Positions 5,842 to 11,343 of a stretch of DNA of 11,343 nucleotides are shown here, one piece after another (positions within the stretch are counted from its first letter, which is position 1; each line of letters opens with the position of its first letter). Source of the DNA: Bacteroidota bacterium (GTDB lineage: Bacteria > Bacteroidota > Bacteroidia > SpSt-205 > S141-50). The position numbers were made by a program, and so were the translations under genes. The notes beneath the pieces are model-generated. The model made no database searches and was not told where the DNA came from. It was given only the letters and a program-made list of their open reading frames with translations. The stretch covers positions 1 to 11,343 of the forward strand of contig WFXK01000004.1 of NCBI GenBank assembly GCA_015490695.1, written 5' to 3'.

Positions 5842-7725
5842 TTAATGTTTCACCGGTTCAAATTTCAGTAGAGCAGGCACATGGCCGTCTATGCTGTAAA
5901 AAATATAGATTTTACCATCTTTTACTAATGTAGCTTTTCCTCCTAAGCTAGAAGCATTGCCTTGCGAAGGACCTAAAAGTCTGCCACGGGTGTACTCTAT
6001 GGAACCGTTCCGTTTTTCATGAACTAACACATAGTAAGTTTTTAAGTAGTATTCTTTGAAGCGCAAGGGTAAGTAGGCAGCCCGTTCACCTAAGGGGTAT
6101 ATCCCCATCACGGTGTTTTTATCTATATGCACAAACTTTAACAATCCTGTTTCATAATCTCGTATGGGAGCACTTCCCTTTATGTCGGCAAGATTGCGGA
6201 CAGCAACATACTCTATTTTAGCATCCTTTTGCCCTGTCAAATCAACAGAAGTTACCTCTTTCGTCTTTTTGTTTAATAAAGTAAGCAATGGATTTTTATT
6301 AAGCACCTTGTAATAAACATCTTGCTCGTATACTCGTTCCTGTTTCTCTTCCTTAACTACCATGGTAATGAACTGCTCAAAATGAAATAGCAAGTAGTGA
6401 TTATCGGTTTCCGTAATATCCGTTATTATTCTTGCCGTATTAGACTTTGTAAGATTCCATGTAGTTTTTTCTACCAAACTCAAACCATCTTGGGTTACTT
6501 TCAGTTTTACAATATCGGCTCCTTGTATATCTTTTTTCATTGACCAAAGAAGTCCTATGTAAAAAACATCTTTTTCTATTTCACTCTTCTTTATAAGAAG
6601 TGATGTTACATCTTTTTCTGGGTTACCAAGGTCAATAGCACCAAAGTCATAAGTGCCTTTTTTTAAATCTACTTGGTAAATAACTAAGAATAATCCCGAA
6701 CTTCTCACACTTTTACTTTTTCCTAAAAGCCTTTTAAAAATGTTCTTTTTCCTTTCGTCCTCTTCATATAAAACAACTGGAATAGCAAAGTAAAGTTTTT
6801 GTTCTTCTGAGAAAACAATGGGACGCAATTCTGGCACAGAGGAGATAAAAAGAGGAATAATAATTTCATTTTCTTTCTTTAGGTTTTTATTAAAATACTT
6901 AATCACTACAGAAACATGATCTCCCTTACCTCTACTATGAGGTCCTTTACCTTTACCTGCTCCTACTCTATAAGTTCCATATATAACAACAAAATGATTT
7001 TGTCCAGCAGGTTTTATTATAGGCTCTGAAACAAACACTATTGGATATTTTTTCCCGAAACCATAAATAAGGTATTTTGCTGATCGGTAAGATGCAGGAA
7101 CTCTTTCTTCGCCAATTAATAATTTATGTTTTGTTCTGAATTGCAAACGGGAAGTGTATTCCTTTACAAAAAGAAGAACTTGTTTTTCTTGAAGTTCATT
7201 TTCCTTATTAGTCTCAGGTCTATACTCATAGAATACTAACAATTTATCTTTTAATGGCACATAAGCGATGACACCTCTAAAGTCTTTCTTTTCAATATTT
7301 TCTTTCTTAAAAGCCTCTCTTATAGCAGAACCTTTAGAAGGACCTTCACCGAGCGCTTCGTGGACATAATTGAGGGATAAAGTGTTAAACTTATTCTTAG
7401 ATGAGTCTATGCATACAATAAATTGGGAAGTTTCGTTAAGTAGCCCTGGTTCCCGCCATTTGTTAATTCTTCTTAGAAAGTCATAGCAGTAGTAGGCGCA
7501 CAGGTTATCGTTAAGGGTGAAAGCGTGGATAGGGATGTTGATAGCGAATCGGCGTGCACTTTTCGGATACATGTAATTTAATAAATCAAAAACAGAGGAG
7601 ATTTCTGCAACAACAAACTCTGTAGGTTGTAATTCCCGAGGATAGGCTTGTCCGTAGCCTACAGAATAAAACGCTGTAAATACAGCAACTACACCCAACT
7701 TCAGCGTTGTATAGCGCTTATCCAT
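5842..7725 (-). CDS. Secreted or periplasmic protein of unknown function
   Basis: 627 residues with a clear signal peptide (about 1-27: MDKR, hydrophobic GVVAVFTAFY, then GYGQA). I do not recognise a family. The mature part is full of short beta strands separated by polar turns (for example KLLVFYEYRP, NHFVVIYGTYRV, KLYFAIPVVLY, GKIYIFYSIDG), which suggests a mostly beta protein, possibly a propeller, but no repeat motif is clean enough to count blades. A Gly/Lys-rich loop lies at about 255-270. Cysteines include C76 and C80 (CAYYC) and C105; no lipobox is present. It is richer in Lys and Glu than the porin. Its ATG lies inside the end of the preceding gene (25-base overlap), so the two form an operon and may work together. 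Its stop is 2 bases from that of the convergent coiled-coil gene. Confidence 0.85.
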   Translation of the reverse strand: MDKRYTTLKLGVVAVFTAFYSVGYGQAYPRELQPTEFVVAEISSVFDLLNYMYPKSARRFAINIPIHAFTLNDNLCAYYCYDFLRRINKWREPGLLNETSQFIVCIDSSKNKFNTLSLNYVHEALGEGPSKGSAIREAFKKENIEKKDFRGVIAYVPLKDKLLVFYEYRPETNKENELQEKQVLLFVKEYTSRLQFRTKHKLLIGEERVPASYRSAKYLIYGFGKKYPIVFVSEPIIKPAGQNHFVVIYGTYRVGAGKGKGPHSRGKGDHVSVVIKYFNKNLKKENEIIIPLFISSVPELRPIVFSEEQKLYFAIPVVLYEEDERKKNIFKRLLGKSKSVRSSGLFLVIYQVDLKKGTYDFGAIDLGNPEKDVTSLLIKKSEIEKDVFYIGLLWSMKKDIQGADIVKLKVTQDGLSLVEKTTWNLTKSNTARIITDITETDNHYLLFHFEQFITMVVKEEKQERVYEQDVYYKVLNKNPLLTLLNKKTKEVTSVDLTGQKDAKIEYVAVRNLADIKGSAPIRDYETGLLKFVHIDKNTVMGIYPLGERAAYLPLRFKEYYLKTYYVLVHEKRNGSIEYTRGRLLGPSQGNASSLGGKATLVKDGKIYIFYSIDGHVPALLKFEPVKH

Positions 7726-8201
7726 AGCTTTTGTTCCTTAGAAGCGCAGTTTCTAAAGTGTTTTTTCAATTGCTTATATTTAAATGCAGCGCTTAAACCT
7801 ACTTTAGCTCCCCACACCACAACAAACAGCGGAGGGAATAAAATAAAAAGTAAATAAATGGAAGAAGAAACACTAATTTTTTTCGCTACTAAATAACCTC
7901 TTAGGGGCCATTGCTTTCCTCCTTTTTTAGCATAGGTAAATTCTAAATAAGTAGTTGCTGATGCTTTATCATAGCGCATAATACCATATACTTCTGCTCC
8001 TTTGGGGATTAAAATCTTTCCTTGGGCATCGGTTACGTCTTGAACTACCGTAGCAACTACTGTAGGGGTTTTACTGGATAATTCTGCGTCTTTTTTCAAT
8101 TGAATAACCAAAGGAGTGTCGCTAAATGCAAGGTTGAAGAGAAAAAACATTAGACTAATAAGCCTGACAAACCGTTTTGGCTTTCTCCCTACTCCCTGCA
8201 T
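7701..8201 (-). CDS. Small envelope protein with signal anchor and C-terminal membrane segment
   Basis: 166 residues from ATG 8201. A basic N-terminus (GRKPKRFVR) leads into a hydrophobic signal sequence (about 11-27). A soluble stretch carries TVVQDVTDAQGKILIPKGAEVYG (about 51-73, motif core IPKGAEVYG), a pattern shared by beta-barrel-like modules in TrbI/TraB-type and other envelope proteins. A strong membrane segment follows at 114-139 and a basic tail (KYKQLKKHFR). The family resemblance is only local, and no other conjugation genes are nearby, so I leave it unnamed. A TTG at 8222 in frame could extend it by 7 residues, but that TTG is part of the promoter -7 box, which makes ATG 8201 the better start. 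The gene overlaps the next one by 25 bases. Confidence 0.75.
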   Translation of the reverse strand: MQGVGRKPKRFVRLISLMFFLFNLAFSDTPLVIQLKKDAELSSKTPTVVATVVQDVTDAQGKILIPKGAEVYGIMRYDKASATTYLEFTYAKKGGKQWPLRGYLVAKKISVSSSIYLLFILFPPLFVVVWGAKVGLSAAFKYKQLKKHFRNCASKEQKLWISAIQR

Positions 8202-8219
8202 CTTTCTACGGTTTTGACA

Positions 8220-8251
8220 CAAAAGTAGAAAAACAAAAAGAATTTTCCAAA
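8220..8251 (-). promoter_or_regulatory. Bacteroidota promoter (-33 and -7) for the two-gene envelope operon
   Basis: On the minus strand TTTG (8251-8248) is followed, after 20 bases, by TACTTTTG (8227-8220), matching both parts of the Bacteroidota housekeeping promoter (TTTG, about 20 bases, TAnnTTTG). Transcription should start near 8215, leaving a leader of about 14 bases before ATG 8201. Confidence 0.75.
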
Positions 8252-8299
8252 TGCCTTTTTGAATATCATCTAAAACGTTGCCTTTGAAAAGTGGAATTT

Positions 8300-9577
8300 T
8301 TATTGAACTTTTATAATAACAACATAAGGACTTAATGCGGTTATTTGTTTATCTATGTTGAAGTTTTGTATAGAGGATTGTTGGGGAAAGGAAGTGTTTT
8401 CTATTAGGTCTAAAAGGCTTGTGAAGGCAGACGCTTTAACAACGTAAGAGGCATTTTCTGCGAGTGTGTGTTTAGCAGTGAGGATACCAATTAAGTTGCC
8501 TTTTTCGTCAAAAACGGGAGCGCCACTATAGCCCGGAGAAGCAGGTATCGTCGTCTGATACTGCGACACATCCCCTTCAAACCCTACTTTGGAACTGATT
8601 CTGCCATCATGAAACTTCAAAGAAGTTCCCATGCCTGCATGAATCAAAGGATAACCCAAAGCAAAAACATAAGCACCCAAGGGAAGAATCCCCGTTCGTT
8701 TTATCGCATAAGGCACAGGAAAGGACAACGGAATCGCCTGTTCCGTCTTTAAAACAGCAATATCCAGCTTTTTATCGTGATATAAAACCGTAGCTTCTAT
8801 GGAAGTGTCTTCCTTTTCTTCTTTCATTAAAGTGATGAATACCTTAGAAGCGTTCTCTACAGTATGATAAGCAGTTAGCACATGGAAGCGGTCAAGGACA
8901 ATGCCTGAACCAAAGACACGGGCATAAACACTACCTTCCTTTCTCAACACTACTTCATATCCTAAGGTTAGTTCATCTACAGCCATACTTCCTCGTTTCA
9001 AAACAACAAACCCATATTGCTTTCCATGTACAGGTGGACGGCGTTCCGTTAACTCAACATAACCATTCACAAAAATTTTAATTCCCTTTAGTGTTTGCGC
9101 AATCTTTACCAAATTCCACTTATACGGAGAAAACTTAAAAAGTGGAATATCCCGCACATAATAGTACAATTCCTTATCCTTAACAAAACCTACGGATAAA
9201 CGTTTGTCAACACTGAACAAAACCCAACCATAATTATCCCAATCTTCAAAATTGAAAAGTAATCCCATGTGTTTCCCTTTTATGAATTTGATTTTTGCCT
9301 CCATAAATACTTCTTCTGGCTCCTTAGGGGTATCAAAAGTAACGTATCTTGCTATTCCACTATCGGTACGCGCCTCAAGAATTAACTTCCCATTTTCAAG
9401 ATAAACATTGCCCTTATGGTCCTTACCAAGCTTAAAAGGTAATCGTAAAGGATATTCAAAATCTTCTGTAACGCTTTCCGTTTTTACTTCATATTCCTCT
9501 TTCGTATCTTGTGCTTTCAGCAAAAAAGGAAAGACAAGCAACCAAGAGGCTAAAAAAAAGCTAAGACGCTTAAGCAT
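8300..9577 (-). CDS. Secreted trypsin-like serine protease with N-terminal lectin-like domain
   Basis: 425 residues. A signal peptide (1-22, ...FPFLLKA) is followed at about 35-210 by a beta-sandwich resembling the DUF1080/LamG concanavalin-like fold (FEDWDNYGWVLFSVD, KWNLVKIAQTLKGIKIFVNG). Residues 215-392 are a chymotrypsin/HtrA-type protease: His238 in VLTAYHTV, Asp272 in KKLDIAVLK, Ser351 in GYSGAPVFD. All three catalytic residues are present, but the usual GNSGGP around the serine is GYSGAP. No PDZ domain follows; the last 30 residues are a short unassigned tail, so it is not a standard DegP/DegQ. It likely acts in the periplasm, at the cell surface or outside, with the sandwich domain possibly guiding it to glycans or protein; targets are unknown. 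It starts 18 bases after the methyltransferase stop, in the same operon, with no promoter seen in the gap. Confidence 0.92.
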   Translation of the reverse strand: MLKRLSFFLASWLLVFPFLLKAQDTKEEYEVKTESVTEDFEYPLRLPFKLGKDHKGNVYLENGKLILEARTDSGIARYVTFDTPKEPEEVFMEAKIKFIKGKHMGLLFNFEDWDNYGWVLFSVDKRLSVGFVKDKELYYYVRDIPLFKFSPYKWNLVKIAQTLKGIKIFVNGYVELTERRPPVHGKQYGFVVLKRGSMAVDELTLGYEVVLRKEGSVYARVFGSGIVLDRFHVLTAYHTVENASKVFITLMKEEKEDTSIEATVLYHDKKLDIAVLKTEQAIPLSFPVPYAIKRTGILPLGAYVFALGYPLIHAGMGTSLKFHDGRISSKVGFEGDVSQYQTTIPASPGYSGAPVFDEKGNLIGILTAKHTLAENASYVVKASAFTSLLDLIENTSFPQQSSIQNFNIDKQITALSPYVVIIKVQ

Positions 9578-9595
9578 CTCTTTTAAGATTTTTGG

Positions 9596-10483
9596 CTACA
9601 AAAATAAATTTTTCTGATATACTCTATTTAAGAAACGTTCGGGAATAAAATAAAGGTCAGAACAAGGATATTCCATAGCACTCTCCCAAGTAATGAATCT
9701 CAACTTTCGTCCTTTACGAACAGCGACCTTTTCGTATAGCTTCTTTAGCAAAGGCAATAAAACCTTTCGTGATGAAAATCCCATTTCTACTTGCAACATC
9801 GGCATGCGATTTTGCAAATAAGGTAGCATTGCAGGAAGTAACTTTTGCTCGTAGCCTTCTATGTCTATTTTGATATAATCCACTTGCTTAATAGGATAAA
9901 GGAGTCTGTGAACGTCTATGGTATTTACAGGGATAGGGCGCAAGCATTGCTTATAAGGAGCTTGTGAAGGATGTTTTACAATAGTACCTCTTGCATGGCG
10001 TGGTATACCACGAAGGATAGGAATCATTAACCACAGAGGGGGTTCGGTAGGTTGTTCCACAACCGCTTTATTGATAACCTTAACCTGCTTCCATTGATGT
10101 TTTTCAGCATAGGACCGCAACAGAGCAGCACAATAAGGATTGGGTTCTATTGCCCATACTTGTCCCTTGGCACCCACTTGCTTAGCAAGCGTGAACGTAT
10201 AAAGCCCCATAGATGCCCCCATATCTATACAAATATCCCCTTCTTGAATCAACCACCGCAAAACTTGTATTCCATGATAAGGTAAATAACGCAACTTTTG
10301 TTGAAACATAAACAATCGTTGCAAATAGCTTTCATAATCCTTAGAGGTGGCTAATAAGCTTTTATGAAACAGCCAATTAAGTTCTCTGATAACTTTACCA
10401 AACAATTTGCAGAATTCTATAAGCGTTTTGTCTGGGGTCTCCCGGACCCAGTAGCATGAGCACCTTAGGGCTGAGTTGAGCAC
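9596..10483 (-). CDS. FkbM-family SAM-dependent methyltransferase
   Basis: 295 residues from GTG 10483. A Rossmann methyltransferase: the SAM-binding loop is DICIDMGASMG (83-93), followed by the acidic residue in AIEPNP (E113), and the family signature YIKIDIEGYE (203-212) with D207, E209 and G210. FkbM-type enzymes usually methylate a hydroxyl of a sugar or polyketide; the substrate here is unknown. From GTG 10483 the gene overlaps the upstream gene by 89 bases, and the first 25 residues (with CSC and RETPDK) do not look like the family. An in-frame TTG at 10405-10403 would give a 269-residue protein with an 11-base overlap, which may be the real start. It lies between a gene for an unknown protein and one for a secreted protease, with a short gap before the protease. 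Confidence 0.92.
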   Translation of the reverse strand: MLNSALRCSCYWVRETPDKTLIEFCKLFGKVIRELNWLFHKSLLATSKDYESYLQRLFMFQQKLRYLPYHGIQVLRWLIQEGDICIDMGASMGLYTFTLAKQVGAKGQVWAIEPNPYCAALLRSYAEKHQWKQVKVINKAVVEQPTEPPLWLMIPILRGIPRHARGTIVKHPSQAPYKQCLRPIPVNTIDVHRLLYPIKQVDYIKIDIEGYEQKLLPAMLPYLQNRMPMLQVEMGFSSRKVLLPLLKKLYEKVAVRKGRKLRFITWESAMEYPCSDLYFIPERFLNRVYQKNLFL

Positions 10484-11343
10484 TTCTTTCGGGAAAGAAG
10501 TACAAATCGCTGTTTTCGTTATGGGCTAATAGCTTACTAATGTATTCCCCTGTTTTTTTATTGATAGCATAGCACATCATTTTTCCTGCTGCTCCTTTCT
10601 CAGTAATGAATAGGATGTTTAGAAACACGTTGGAGACAGCAGGGGTAAAGGAAAGCAGTTTATCGTGGACATAATCTCTTTGTTGTTTTCGGATGATAGC
10701 ACACCAGCGCCATTTAAGACTGTCTAAATCGTAACATAAGGCAGCGACCCAATAGCGATAAAACATTTTTCCTTTGGGTTTCATTTGTGTATAGAACTCT
10801 TCCCAGAGCCAGTAGATAAGGGGTTGTTCTTGGTCTGAAACGATGCGGAAGTCTTTAAAGTTACTTCCACGTTCTTTAAAGACGATGAGTAGGCTATCGG
10901 GCAGGGGAGTGATTTGCAGGGTATCTCTCCATAGTCGCCGATTTAGGTCATAGCGAGCAAAAAGCAGATGGCTCCATGGAAGGGGTTTAGCATCACTTAG
11001 CGTCCCGTTCTTTATCGCTTGGGAATCAGGGTGGGCAAGTACACCAAACAGCAGTAAAGTATTGTCTTGAACATAGCTTTGTAAAACAGGAACTTGATGC
11101 GCAAAGGTTTTTAGGGTATCCCAAAAGAAGGTTTTAGTTCGGTAATCATAGTGGAAGAGGATAGGAGGAAAGGCGGTATCTTCTGGGGTGTATTGCCAGC
11201 GTTCGGGCATGAGGATACCAATGAGGTTCCCCTTAGAGTCGGTATCTACTTCAACAAGACGATACCCTTCATAATGGTGTGGAAGCAAGAGGATACGGTT
11301 GTATAGACTTCTACCGCTGCTGTTGTATACTGCTACGTAATGG
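10395..11343 (-). CDS. Unknown beta-rich protein, N-terminus beyond window edge
   Basis: The frame is open to the right edge, giving 315 residues plus a missing N-terminus. A TTG at 11288 is not the likely start: the upstream codons to the edge (HYVAVYNSSGRSLYNRILL) read on as protein without a stop. I do not recognise a family. Recurring strand-turn-strand units such as GYRLVEVDTDSKGNLIGILM, HLLFARYDLNRRLWRD, VAALCYDLDSLKWRWCAI and MMCYAINKKTGEYISKLL, each with an aromatic strand, resemble beta-propeller blades (about 45-80 residues apart), similar in style to NHL or kelch-like proteins, but this is inference. No membrane segment is visible in the part present. It leads the run into the methyltransferase and protease genes, overlapping the former, so the three are probably one transcript. 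Confidence 0.85.
   Translation of the reverse strand, partial: HYVAVYNSSGRSLYNRILLLPHHYEGYRLVEVDTDSKGNLIGILMPERWQYTPEDTAFPPILFHYDYRTKTFFWDTLKTFAHQVPVLQSYVQDNTLLLFGVLAHPDSQAIKNGTLSDAKPLPWSHLLFARYDLNRRLWRDTLQITPLPDSLLIVFKERGSNFKDFRIVSDQEQPLIYWLWEEFYTQMKPKGKMFYRYWVAALCYDLDSLKWRWCAIIRKQQRDYVHDKLLSFTPAVSNVFLNILFITEKGAAGKMMCYAINKKTGEYISKLLAHNENSDLYFFPERSAQLSPKVLMLLGPGDPRQNAYRILQIVW

Noticed and set aside
7701..8222. Conjugation (TrbI/TraM-like) function for the small membrane protein
   Set aside because: Only a short motif is shared and there are no other transfer genes, origin or mobile-element signs in the window.
10052..10285. Plus-strand open frame opposite the methyltransferase
   Set aside because: It lies opposite the conserved SAM-binding region and has no domain or promoter of its own.

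Overview
The window looks like chromosomal DNA from a member of the Bacteroidota. The evidence is three perfect matches to the TAnnTTTG -7 promoter box typical of that phylum, just upstream of genes (4576-4583 minus, 5119-5126 plus, 8220-8227 minus). A porin of the Bacteroidota Porin_10 type and a general lack of Shine-Dalgarno sequences agree with this. I see no phage genes, transposase, CRISPR array, tRNA or rRNA. The species cannot be named from the sequence.

Layout, left to right. Bases 1-68 are the start of truA (tRNA pseudouridine synthase A), running off the left edge and directly abutting the stop of the next gene. Bases 69-1487 encode an FAD/NAD oxidoreductase of the lipoamide dehydrogenase/transhydrogenase fold that has lost both redox cysteines. 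Bases 1488-1827 are non-coding, with an extended inverted repeat, a weak terminator candidate and one degenerate copy of a dispersed repeat. Bases 1828-4568 hold trpS followed by a putative porin, joined by an ATGA stop/start overlap and read leftward from a promoter almost at the trpS start codon. Bases 4569-5149 form a divergent intergenic region with two more repeat copies, one built around a perfect 19-bp-arm palindrome. Bases 5150-5839 carry the only rightward gene, a coiled-coil protein with a C-terminal membrane anchor whose repeats change from 7 to 11 residues. Bases 5842-8201 hold two overlapping leftward genes for envelope proteins of unknown role, with a recognisable promoter. Bases 8300-11343 hold a leftward run of three genes: a secreted protein of unknown function entering from the right edge, an FkbM-type methyltransferase, and a secreted trypsin-like protease with an N-terminal lectin-like domain.

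The genes do not form one obvious pathway. Housekeeping functions (truA, trpS) sit beside envelope and secreted proteins. The best candidates for something not well described are the repeat-expanding coiled-coil protein, the cysteine-less dehydrogenase homologue, the dispersed palindromic repeat family, and the cluster pairing a methyltransferase with a lectin-like-domain protease. I did not find a convincing new defence or mobile system.
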